A model generated the notes under the pieces. It was not told the DNA's origin. It saw only the letters and a list, made by a program, of their open reading frames with translations, and made no database searches. A stretch of DNA of 64,000 nucleotides from Nostoc carneum NIES-2107 (GTDB taxonomy: Bacteria > Cyanobacteriota > Cyanobacteriia > Cyanobacteriales > Nostocaceae), in contig AP018180.1 in assembly GCA_002368155.1 (NCBI GenBank), forward strand, positions 6,342,908 through 6,406,907, given 5' to 3'. Both the position numbers and the translations under genes were made by a program. Within the stretch, counting starts at the first letter, position 1; each line of letters starts with the position of its first letter. This document shows positions 56,584-64,000 of the stretch, in pieces.

Positions 56584-56690
56584 TTGACTCAATCAATGCC
56601 ATCAGCTATATTATCTGGTGTGTGAGGAGCGAACCAGCAGGGGCACCGAGACGAAACACGGCCAGTCGTCGGTGTCCTTTCTGATTTTAT
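56584..56690 (+). ncRNA. Candidate ~65-nt small RNA with promoter and terminator
   Basis: TTGACT (56584-56589), 17 bases and TATATT (56607-56612) form a near-consensus promoter. The predicted start is about 56617-56620. A first stem CTGGT/ACCAG (56615-56619/56632-56636) presents GTGTGAGGAGCGA in its loop. A second stem GGGCACCGA/TCGGTGTCC (56641-56649/56669-56677) has nine pairs including one G-U, followed by TTTCTGATTTT. That wobble would be an A-C mismatch on the other strand, so the plus strand is the RNA. The loop is the reverse complement of the CUCCUCACAC core I recall from Yfr1. Family not identified. Confidence 0.6.
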
Positions 56691-56717
56691 ATAGAGTTAC
56701 GTTTTAAAGATTGGCTC

Positions 56718-57605
56718 TTAGGATAGTAGAAATTGTTCAATTGCTACAGCAGCGCCATCTTCCTCTACAGTAGGCGCTACCCATTGGGCGATCGCTTGCA
56801 CTCCAGCAGGAGCATTACCCATAGCGACACCAATGCCAGCATACTCTAACATTTCCACATCATTGAAGTTATCTCCAATAGTCATGACATTATCCGCTTG
56901 TAATCCTAGTAATTCTTCGGCTAGGTAACGCACCGCAGTTCCCTTATTTACAGAGGCGTGAGTCGCCTCAAAGAAGGTTGCAACTGATGTTGTGAGGTAA
57001 AGTTCAGCCGGGGTGTATTGGCTGCGTAAATTGCCTAATATGGTGTCGATCACATCGGTGTCATCACACAAAGCCAAAACTTTTGTAGGTTCATTTGTTA
57101 AGACTTGACGTAAATCACCCACAGGAGTAGCGGTAATTCCAGAACGTTGAGCGTAGATTTTAGTTTCTCTGGTTAATTCCCGCACATAAAGTTGGTCATT
57201 GATATAAAAATGCACAGACAACAGCGATCGCAACTCTGGCTGTTCAAAATAATCTAGTAGCTGGTGAGCAATTTCCCGAGAAACAGTCAAATGACGATGA
57301 ATTTTTTGGGTAGCGGGGTCTTGAATCCAAGCACCCTGATAAGCTGCTAAGGGTAACACAGAACCAATAGTTTCGTGAAAGCGCAAAGCTGAACGATACA
57401 TTCGACCAGTTGCGATCGCCACTTGAATTCCTCTTGCTTGTGCGGCGGCGATCGCGCGCTTTACAGGTTTACTGATATTGTTAGACTTGCCAGAAATCGT
57501 ACCATCGATATCTAAAACCAGTAGTTTAATTTTTGCTTGAGCTACAGCCTGATGATCGCTAGATACAAAATTCTGAGCAGATGCTTTAGACATAAAAATC
57601 CCCAA
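56718..57605 (-). CDS. Cof-type HAD phosphatase
   Basis: A 295-residue HAD subfamily IIB (Cof-like) protein. Motif I is LLVLDIDGTISG with both aspartates, motif II VAIATGRMY, and motif III/IV TIGDNFNDVEMLEYAGIGVA. A C2-type cap lies between. Cof-like enzymes act on sugar phosphates or cofactor phosphates; the substrate cannot be told. The Lys of motif III lies near ASVNKGTAVRYLAEEL. It is monocistronic. Confidence 0.9.
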   Translation of the reverse strand: MGIFMSKASAQNFVSSDHQAVAQAKIKLLVLDIDGTISGKSNNISKPVKRAIAAAQARGIQVAIATGRMYRSALRFHETIGSVLPLAAYQGAWIQDPATQKIHRHLTVSREIAHQLLDYFEQPELRSLLSVHFYINDQLYVRELTRETKIYAQRSGITATPVGDLRQVLTNEPTKVLALCDDTDVIDTILGNLRSQYTPAELYLTTSVATFFEATHASVNKGTAVRYLAEELLGLQADNVMTIGDNFNDVEMLEYAGIGVAMGNAPAGVQAIAQWVAPTVEEDGAAVAIEQFLLS

Positions 57606-58238
57606 GATTTGAAATTCTCATCAGACATTTTGGCATTGTATTAAAATCTTCACCTAATTCTGCTCAATATTTGGCATCTAATTTGTATGGAATTCTTCAA
57701 GATTAAATTTCTGGCAAGAATTTTTGGGAACAAGAATTTTAAGCCTCTCGCATACTGCAAAGCCGAACTTGCAGAGTCGGTACAAAAATGCCAAGAGTCA
57801 CAAACTGTTTAGTCAGCATAATCTCATGGAAGCAGGAGGTCTATTGAAGTTCGGTGTTTAATGGCAGGCAATATTAATGCTCTTACATCCTAAATAATTA
57901 GATAAAAATATTTTAATTTGTCGTAATTGCGCTACGAAAATATAATTTTTTATATTCAAAATTATATTTTATGAAGTATTTGGAAAACCGTAAAATTTAA
58001 AACAATATTGAAAAGCTGAATGATAAAAACGGTAAAATTTATGAATTAGTCATATCAGAAAACGTTAAATTTTCAGTTTTTATAATTTTTGTTTTACTAG
58101 AAGCGCTGATACAATAATTGCTCCTGCTTAAAAACAGCCATGTCTACGCCGCACTGTACTTAATTGTACAAGCAATCGTTTTGATGCTGAAGCTGCGTCG
58201 TCGGTACTTGGATGTAAGCTTCTAGCTAGAATAAGGCT
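57606..58238. other. polA upstream region with an NtcA-type palindrome
   Basis: About 630 bp, very AT-rich in the centre (57890-58080). No gene is supported. TGTACTTAATTGTACA at 58155-58170 is a palindrome containing GTA-N8-TAC, the NtcA consensus, 69 bases before polA. Confidence 0.55.
58155..58170. promoter_or_regulatory. Possible NtcA-binding site (GTA-N8-TAC)
   Basis: GTA at 58156-58158 and TAC at 58167-58169 are separated by eight bases within a 16-base near-perfect palindrome. NtcA class II sites lie about 22 bases before a TAN3T -10 box; no convincing one is seen here, so the site may be fortuitous or repressive. Its spacing does not fit the LexA box. Confidence 0.4.
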
Positions 58239-61166
58239 ATGTCTCAAACTTCTTCTACAACAACACGCCCCACATTTATCCTCGTAGATGGACACTCACT
58301 GGCGTTTCGTTCTTACTTTGCTTTTGCCAAAGGACGAGATGGCGGGTTACGTACAAAAACGGGGATTCCTACCAGTGTATGTTTTGGCTTTATCAAGTCC
58401 CTACTGGAAGTCATGACAACACAACAGCCACAAGCAATGGCGATCGCGTTTGATTTGGGCTTACCGACTTTCCGTCATGAAGCAGACGATACCTATAAAG
58501 CCGATCGCCCTGGGACACCAGAAGATTTCGTCCCCGATTTGAAAAATTTACATGAGTTGCTTGCAGGCTTCAATCTGCCGATTTTCACGGCTCCTGGTTA
58601 CGAAGCAGATGATGTGCTGGGGACTTTAGCACAGTTAGCCACTGCAGCTGGCTATAAAGTGAAAATTCTTACAGGCGATCGCGATTTATTTCAACTCATT
58701 GACACTGAAAAACAAATTACCGTTTTAAATTTTACTCCAGATGCCTGGAAGCGCTCTACAAATGGCATCACAGAATTTGGCCCAGAACAAGTTCAAGAAA
58801 AGCTGGGTGTTTTACCTACACAAATCGTTGATTTCAAAGCTCTGTGTGGTGATAAATCAGATAATATCCCTGGTGTAAAAGGAATTGGAGAAAAAACCGC
58901 AGTACAGCTACTTAGTACTTACGGTTCCTTGGAAAAAATTTATGCTGCATTGGATGAAATTAAAGGAGCAACTCATAAGAAACTCGTAGAAGGACAAGAA
59001 GATGCTCAAAAGTCACACTATTTAGCCAAAATAGTTATTGATGTTCCTTTAGAAGTTAATTTAGAAGATTGTAAATTAACAGGATTTGATCAAAATGTCC
59101 TTGTACCAATTTTAGAAAAATTAGAATTTAATCGCTTCTTAAAACAAATCAATGAACTTCAGCAAAAATTTGGCGGACAAGTTGTAGAAGTTGTAGCATC
59201 AACACCGGAAACAACAGCACAAAATAATAGTAATGATGAAGATGATGGTGATTTGTGGTTTTTTAGTGCTGCTGATACAGCAGCAGCTAAACAAAAGCCA
59301 GATTCCACAATTCAACCACGCATTATTGATAGTGAAGCCAAACTTAGCGAGTTAGTAAATCTCTTACAACAATTTACCAATCCAGAGACACCCGTTGCTT
59401 GGGATACTGAAACCACTGATTTAGAACCACGAGACGCTGCTTTAGTAGGGATTGGTTGTTGTTGGGGAAGCAACCAGGATTACATGGCCTATATTCCTGT
59501 TGGACACAAAACAGGGAACAATTTAGAGCTAGATAAAGTATTAGCAGCACTACGTCCAATTCTCGAAAGTGCTGATTATCCAAAAGCTTTGCAAAATGCT
59601 AAATTTGATCGCTTAGTTCTGCGGTGTCAAGGCATAAAATTGGCAGGAGTGGTTTTTGATACCATGTTAGCCAGTTACTTGCTAAATCCAGATGGTAGTC
59701 ACAATTTGAGTGATTTAGCTTATAGATATTTAGGTTTAACTGCTAAAAGTTATGTAGATTTAGTTCCTAAAGGCAAAAATATTGCTGACTTAGATATTCC
59801 TACTGTGGCAGATTACTGCGGGATGGATGTCTATTCTACATTTGGATTAGTAACAAAATTACGTGAAGAACTCGAACAACTACCAAATTTATATCAGTTA
59901 TTGCTAGAAGTAGAGCAGCCACTAGAAGCAGTTTTAGCGGAAATGGAATACACAGGTATTCGTATTGATTCTGCTTATCTCAAAGAACTTTCGCAGCAGT
60001 TAGAAACTGATTTAACCAAGTTAGAAGCAACAGCGACAGAAATTGCTGGCGAAAAATTTAATTTAGGTTCTCCTAAACAATTGAGTCATATATTGTTTGA
60101 AAAATTAGGATTAAGTACTAAGTATTCACGCAAAATTCAAACAGGTTACTCTACAGATGCAGCAACGTTAGAGAAACTGCAAGAAATTGATAAAACTGGT
60201 TTTGTGGATGCTTTAATTGAGTATCGTACTTTATCTAAATTAAAGTCTACTTATGTAGATGCATTACCAGCATTGGTAAGCGAAAAGACTCAGAGAGTGC
60301 ATACAGATTTTAACCAAGCAGCAACATCTACTGGTCGCTTATCTTCCTCTAACCCTAATTTACAAAATATTCCTATTCGCACAGCTTTTAGCCGTCAAAT
60401 TCGCAAAGCATTTTTGCCAGAGCCAGGCTGGTTAATGGTAGCGGCTGATTACTCACAAATCGAATTAAGAATATTGGCTCATTTAAGCCAAGAACCAGTT
60501 TTAGTCCAAGCCTATCAGCAGAATGAAGATATTCATACTGTAACGGCGCGGTTGGTGTTTGAAAAAGAAGATGTCACATCAGATGAACGCAGATTAGCAA
60601 AAACCATCAACTTCGGCGTAATTTATGGCATGGGTTCTTTAAAATTTGCCCGTTCAACTGGAGTAGATAAAGCCAACGCCAGCGAATTTATTAAGCGATT
60701 TAACGAACGCTATGCACAAGTATTTACATACTTAGAGCGTGTCAAAAAAGAAGCGATCGCCCAAGGTTATGTAGAAACAATTCTCGGTCGTCGTCGTTAT
60801 GTTGAGTTTACCAGCAATAATTTACGCAAATTAAAAGGTAGCAATCCAGATGATATTGATTTGAGTAAATTGAAGAATCTGGGTGCTTATGATGCTGGGT
60901 TACTGCGTTCTGCTGCGAATGCACCAATTCAAGGTTCTAGTGCCGATATTATCAAAATTGCTATGGTCAAACTCCATGAGATTTTAGGTAAATATCAAGC
61001 GCGATTGTTATTACAAGTTCACGATGAGTTAGTGTTTGAAGTTCCACCCCAAGAATGGGCAGAATTACAACCACAAATTAAGTCAGCAATGGAAGGTGCA
61101 GTCAAGTTGAGCGTGCCATTATTAGTAGATGTACGCGCAGGTGAGAACTGGATGGAAACTAAATAG
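58239..61166 (+). CDS. polA: DNA polymerase I
   Basis: A 975-residue full-length Pol I. Residues 10-310 are the 5'-3' exonuclease (FILVDGHSLAFRSYFAF, LTGDRDLFQL, CGDKSDNIPGVKGIGEKTA). A 3'-5' exonuclease domain follows with AWDTETTDLEPR retaining the metal-binding D and E, so proofreading is probably active. The polymerase domain has STGRLSSSNPNLQNIPIR, AADYSQIELRILAHLS (motif A), KTINFGVIYGM (motif B, O helix) and LLQVHDELVFE (motif C). A Glu/Asp-rich linker near 330-345 is mildly unusual. It acts in Okazaki-fragment processing and repair. Confidence 0.97.
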   Translation: MSQTSSTTTRPTFILVDGHSLAFRSYFAFAKGRDGGLRTKTGIPTSVCFGFIKSLLEVMTTQQPQAMAIAFDLGLPTFRHEADDTYKADRPGTPEDFVPDLKNLHELLAGFNLPIFTAPGYEADDVLGTLAQLATAAGYKVKILTGDRDLFQLIDTEKQITVLNFTPDAWKRSTNGITEFGPEQVQEKLGVLPTQIVDFKALCGDKSDNIPGVKGIGEKTAVQLLSTYGSLEKIYAALDEIKGATHKKLVEGQEDAQKSHYLAKIVIDVPLEVNLEDCKLTGFDQNVLVPILEKLEFNRFLKQINELQQKFGGQVVEVVASTPETTAQNNSNDEDDGDLWFFSAADTAAAKQKPDSTIQPRIIDSEAKLSELVNLLQQFTNPETPVAWDTETTDLEPRDAALVGIGCCWGSNQDYMAYIPVGHKTGNNLELDKVLAALRPILESADYPKALQNAKFDRLVLRCQGIKLAGVVFDTMLASYLLNPDGSHNLSDLAYRYLGLTAKSYVDLVPKGKNIADLDIPTVADYCGMDVYSTFGLVTKLREELEQLPNLYQLLLEVEQPLEAVLAEMEYTGIRIDSAYLKELSQQLETDLTKLEATATEIAGEKFNLGSPKQLSHILFEKLGLSTKYSRKIQTGYSTDAATLEKLQEIDKTGFVDALIEYRTLSKLKSTYVDALPALVSEKTQRVHTDFNQAATSTGRLSSSNPNLQNIPIRTAFSRQIRKAFLPEPGWLMVAADYSQIELRILAHLSQEPVLVQAYQQNEDIHTVTARLVFEKEDVTSDERRLAKTINFGVIYGMGSLKFARSTGVDKANASEFIKRFNERYAQVFTYLERVKKEAIAQGYVETILGRRRYVEFTSNNLRKLKGSNPDDIDLSKLKNLGAYDAGLLRSAANAPIQGSSADIIKIAMVKLHEILGKYQARLLLQVHDELVFEVPPQEWAELQPQIKSAMEGAVKLSVPLLVDVRAGENWMETK

Positions 61167-61239
61167 TAATATGGGAACTCAACACAATAAATTATTCCGC
61201 GAACCCTCAACTTTTTGATTTCATCAGAAGTTATAAAAG

Positions 61240-61275
61240 AACAATAAAAAAGCTCTTGTTGAAAAACAAGAGCTT
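61240..61275 (-). terminator. Terminator between polA and psbC
   Basis: AAGCTCTTGTT (61250-61260) and AACAAGAGCTT (61265-61275) form a perfect 11-bp stem with a GAAA loop. On the minus strand TTTTTATTGTT follows, so it ends psbDC transcripts. It may also serve polA. Confidence 0.85.
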
Positions 61276-61315
61276 GAAATTATGTGATTGTCAGTGATGA
61301 AAGAAAGCTTGAGAA

Positions 61316-62704
61316 CTAGTCAAGTTCGGTCATGGACATTACTGGCTCATTCTCACGGTCAATACCTTTCTCAAAACCACCTGCTGCTGCTCTAGCGCGA
61401 CCAGCGTGCCACAAGTGACCAATGAGGAAGAAGAAACCTAAAACGAAGTGAGAAGTTGCCAACCATGCACGAGGAGATACATAGTTGAAGGAGTTGATTT
61501 CTGTTGCTACACCACCTACGGAGTTCAGAGAACCCAGAGGCGCGTGGGTCATATATTCAGCAGCGCGACGAGCTTGCCAAGGCTGAATATCGTTCTTGAT
61601 TTTGTTTAAGTCGAGACCGTTAGGCCCACGTAGAGGCTCCAACCAAGGGCCACGGAAATCCCAGAAGCGCATGGTTTCACCACCAAAGATGATTTCACCA
61701 CTAGGAGAGCGCATCAAGTATTTACCTAGACCAGTGGGGCCTTGAGCAGAACCAACGTTAGCACCTAAGCGTTGGTCACGAATCAAGAAGGTTAAAGCTT
61801 GAGCTTGAGAAGCTTCAGGTCCAGTAGGTCCGTAGAATTCGCTGGGGTAAACGGTGTTGTTGTACCAAACCATACAGGAAGCAATAAAGCCCATCAAGGA
61901 CAGAGCGCCCAAGCTGTAGGAGAGGTAAGCTTCACCAGACCAGATGGATGCACGACGTGACCAAGCGAAAGGCTTAGTAAAGATGTGCCAAATACCACCA
62001 GCAATACAGATGAAAGCAATCCAGATGTGACCACCGATAACATCTTCCATGTTATCGACGCTGACGATCCAGCCTTCGCCACCAAAAGGAGACTTGATGA
62101 GATAACCAAAGATAATGGCTGGGTTCAGTGTTGGGTTAGTGATCACACGAACATCACCACCACCAGGTGCCCAAGTGTCATAAACACCACCGAAGAACAT
62201 AGCCTTCAGCACCAACAACAGCGCACCGCATCCTAAGATGATTAGGTGAAAGCCGATGATATTGGTCATTTTGTTCTTGTCTTTCCAGTCATAACCAAAG
62301 AAGGAAGAATATTCTTCTAAGGTTTCTGGGCCACGAACGGCATGATAAATACCACCAAAACCTAGTACCGCTGAGGAAATCAGGTGAAGTACACCAACAA
62401 CAAAGTAGGGGAATGTGTCGATGACTTCGCCACCAGCACCAACGCCCCATCCCAAGGTAGCGATGTGAGGTAACAAGATTAAGCCTTGCTCATACATAGG
62501 CTTTTCAGGGATGAAGTGAGCGACTTCAAACAAAGTCATCGCTCCAGCCCAGAATACGATCAAACCAGCATGGGCAACGTGAGCACCAAGCAGTTTGCCA
62601 GATAGGTTAATCAAACGAGCGTTACCAGACCACCAGGCAAAACCTGTTGATTCTATATCGCGTCCACCGCCCAGGACGGCCGATCTATTAGAGAGCGTTA
62701 CCAC
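61316..62704 (-). CDS. psbC: Photosystem II CP43 chlorophyll-binding protein
   Basis: CP43 is the inner antenna of photosystem II and a ligand of the Mn4Ca cluster. The protein begins [20 protein letters not shown], and the loop motif [20 protein letters not shown] holds the conserved Glu and Arg next to the cluster. The frame is open to 62731, but psbC in cyanobacteria and plastids starts at a GTG inside psbD. That GTG is at 62704, giving 462 residues and a 17-base overlap with psbD. The two are cotranscribed. Confidence 0.97.
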   Translation of the reverse strand: MVTLSNRSAVLGGGRDIESTGFAWWSGNARLINLSGKLLGAHVAHAGLIVFWAGAMTLFEVAHFIPEKPMYEQGLILLPHIATLGWGVGAGGEVIDTFPYFVVGVLHLISSAVLGFGGIYHAVRGPETLEEYSSFFGYDWKDKNKMTNIIGFHLIILGCGALLLVLKAMFFGGVYDTWAPGGGDVRVITNPTLNPAIIFGYLIKSPFGGEGWIVSVDNMEDVIGGHIWIAFICIAGGIWHIFTKPFAWSRRASIWSGEAYLSYSLGALSLMGFIASCMVWYNNTVYPSEFYGPTGPEASQAQALTFLIRDQRLGANVGSAQGPTGLGKYLMRSPSGEIIFGGETMRFWDFRGPWLEPLRGPNGLDLNKIKNDIQPWQARRAAEYMTHAPLGSLNSVGGVATEINSFNYVSPRAWLATSHFVLGFFFLIGHLWHAGRARAAAGGFEKGIDRENEPVMSMTELD

Positions 62705-63743
62705 GAGGTAATACCTCCTCAGGGAATACAAATTGTTCGTGGGGCTGATCTTGAGGAGCCATCCAAGCGCGGATACCCTCGTTCAGCAAAATGTTTTTGG
62801 TATAGAATGTTTCAAATTCTGGGTCTTCAGCCGCCCGTAATTCCTGCGATACGAAGTCGTAAGCCCGCAGGTTGAGAGCGATACCGACGATACCCACTGC
62901 TGCCATCCACAGACCTGTGACTGGCACAAACAGCATGAAGAAGTGTAACCAGCGTTTGTTGGAGAAGGCAATCCCGAAAATCTGTGACCAGAAACGGTTT
63001 GCAGTCACCATTGAGTAGGTTTCTTCTGATTGGGTGGGGTTGAAGGCGCGGAAGGTGTTAGCCGCTTCACCGTCTTCAAACAGGGTATTTTCCACTGTGG
63101 CACCGTGAATCGCACACAGCAATGCACCACCCAACACACCTGCTACTCCCATCATGTGGAAGGGGTTGAGGGTGAAGTTATGGAATCCTTGTACAAATAA
63201 GATGAAGCGGAAAATTCCTGCTACTCCAAAGCTCGGTGCAAAGAACCAGCTTGATTGTCCCAAGGGGTACATCAAGAACACGCTGACAAACACTGCAATT
63301 GGTGCAGAAAATGCCAAGGCGTTATAGGGGCGGATTCCTACTAGACGAGCAATTTCAAACTGCCGCAACATGAAGCCAATTAATCCAAAGGCTCCGTGTA
63401 GCGCCACGAATGTCCATAAGCCACCTAGCTGACACCACCGAGTGAAGTCTCCTTGTGCTTCTGGCCCCCACAGCAGTAATAGGGAATGTCCCAAACTATC
63501 GGCTGGGGTGGATACAGCTACTGTGATAAAGTTACAGCCTTCTAAATAAGAAGATGCTAAACCGTGGGTGTACCATGACGTGACGAAGGTTGTGCCTGTG
63601 AGCCAACCGCCTAGTGCTAGGAAAGCGCAGGGGAATAACAATATTCCTGACCAACCTACGAATACAAAGCGATCGCGCTTCAACCAGTCGTCTAGAACGT
63701 CAAACCACCCTCTACTGGGGGCGCGCCCAACTGCGATGGTCAT
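62688..63743 (-). CDS. psbD: Photosystem II D2 protein
   Basis: D2 forms the photosystem II reaction-centre heterodimer with D1. The 351-residue sequence starts [20 protein letters not shown]. Tyr159 is the equivalent of redox-active TyrD, and His196 (NPFHMMGV) is the P680 ligand. The C-terminus [11 protein letters not shown] overlaps psbC. GAGG lies about 10-12 bases before the ATG. It has five membrane helices in the thylakoid. It is one residue shorter than the common 352. Confidence 0.98.
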   Translation of the reverse strand: MTIAVGRAPSRGWFDVLDDWLKRDRFVFVGWSGILLFPCAFLALGGWLTGTTFVTSWYTHGLASSYLEGCNFITVAVSTPADSLGHSLLLLWGPEAQGDFTRWCQLGGLWTFVALHGAFGLIGFMLRQFEIARLVGIRPYNALAFSAPIAVFVSVFLMYPLGQSSWFFAPSFGVAGIFRFILFVQGFHNFTLNPFHMMGVAGVLGGALLCAIHGATVENTLFEDGEAANTFRAFNPTQSEETYSMVTANRFWSQIFGIAFSNKRWLHFFMLFVPVTGLWMAAVGIVGIALNLRAYDFVSQELRAAEDPEFETFYTKNILLNEGIRAWMAPQDQPHEQFVFPEEVLPRGNAL

Positions 63744-64000
63744 TGAACTAAAATCCTCTTTTTTACTAAAATTGCAACGTTTCTAAAGCAGTGCTGTAGG
63801 TGATTTTCCCTATTTAAAGCAACTACCGCGAGGAATTAACGTTTTTTTTGACAAGTTCTCGTAACTTGATAGCTACTGAGATTCTGAGAAATTACCGCCT
63901 AGTTCAGTCAGCGTTTCTCAGAGTTATGCCATTACCCGTACCATTGGCTAGTGTTCTAGTTGGTGGTAACTTAATGATTCTTAACTTATCACATCGGTTC
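63744..64000 (-). promoter_or_regulatory. psbD upstream region
   Basis: The last 257 bases must hold the psbD promoter and leader on the minus strand. A run of eight T (63842-63849) precedes GACAAGTTCTC. I cannot fix the -35/-10 pair. A 25-codon plus-strand frame from 63926 is open to the window edge but is not supported. Confidence 0.5.

Noticed and set aside
58155-58170. LexA box upstream of polA
   Set aside because: The cyanobacterial LexA box as I recall it has four bases between the GTAC and GTWC halves; here there are six.
63926-64000. Start of a plus-strand gene at the window edge (MPLPVPLASVLVGGNLMILN)
   Set aside because: Only 25 codons are visible, no ribosome-binding site precedes the ATG, and the psbD promoter overlaps the region.

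Overview
The window reads as chromosome of a filamentous, heterocyst-forming cyanobacterium (Nostocales; Nostoc/Anabaena/Calothrix-like). Visible support: frequent HIP1 octamers (GCGATCGC), heptameric STRR repeats (CCCCAGT, TTAGTCA and TTGACTC types), photosystem II genes psbD/psbC, NDH-1 genes ndhF/ndhD, and three heterocyst-linked loci: hetF, an NsiR1 small-RNA array, and a devH-like regulator. No tRNA, rRNA or CRISPR array was recognised.

Layout. 1-13.9 kb holds housekeeping and small conserved genes: tail of a CorC/HlyC-like protein, queC, a Gfo/Idh oxidoreductase, a DedA protein, a chromosomal ParM/ParR-like pair, a phosphohexomutase, an RdgB-type pyrophosphatase, glnB (PII), thiD, a membrane subtilase and a small thioredoxin-like protein. 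13.9-16.3 kb is the most striking region: about 1.7 kb with 14 direct repeats of a roughly 65-nt hairpin RNA, nearly all preceded by a TCCGGA promoter motif. I identify it as the NsiR1 array, lying directly upstream of hetF (16343-18829), followed by a HicA/HicB-like pair. 19.5-40 kb is mixed metabolism and signalling: GDPD, gamma-glutamyltransferase, an alpha/beta hydrolase with a TetR regulator and candidate operator, NDH-2, three two-component proteins, a PLD/HhH lipoprotein, an aromatic amino-acid permease, a dihydroorotase-like protein, signal peptidase I and a kinase-FGE protein with a DGR-like C-terminus. 40-55.3 kb holds ndhD and ndhF, an NnrU protein and rbcR/pacR, then a kinase, a PstS-like gene broken by a truncated Tn5-type IS, an intact paralogue, and a devH-like gene. 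55.4-64 kb holds an ArgRS-derived protein without catalytic core, a candidate small RNA, a Cof-type phosphatase, polA, and psbC/psbD.

How genes work together. NsiR1 and hetF form a heterocyst-differentiation module. The devH-like regulator, RbcR/PacR, ndhF/ndhD and psbDC tie the right half to nitrogen/carbon control and photosynthetic electron flow. PII is the nitrogen/carbon sensor. The IS-disrupted PstS-like gene and a block of near-identical NsiR1 units are the clearest signs of recent change.

The items most worth a second look are the internal structure of the NsiR1 array and its possible pairing with the hetF leader, a 65-nt candidate sRNA at 56.6 kb, the ParMR-like pair, the ArgRS-like orphan and the DGR-like kinase tail. 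No database search was run; names rest on motif recognition and remembered gene order.
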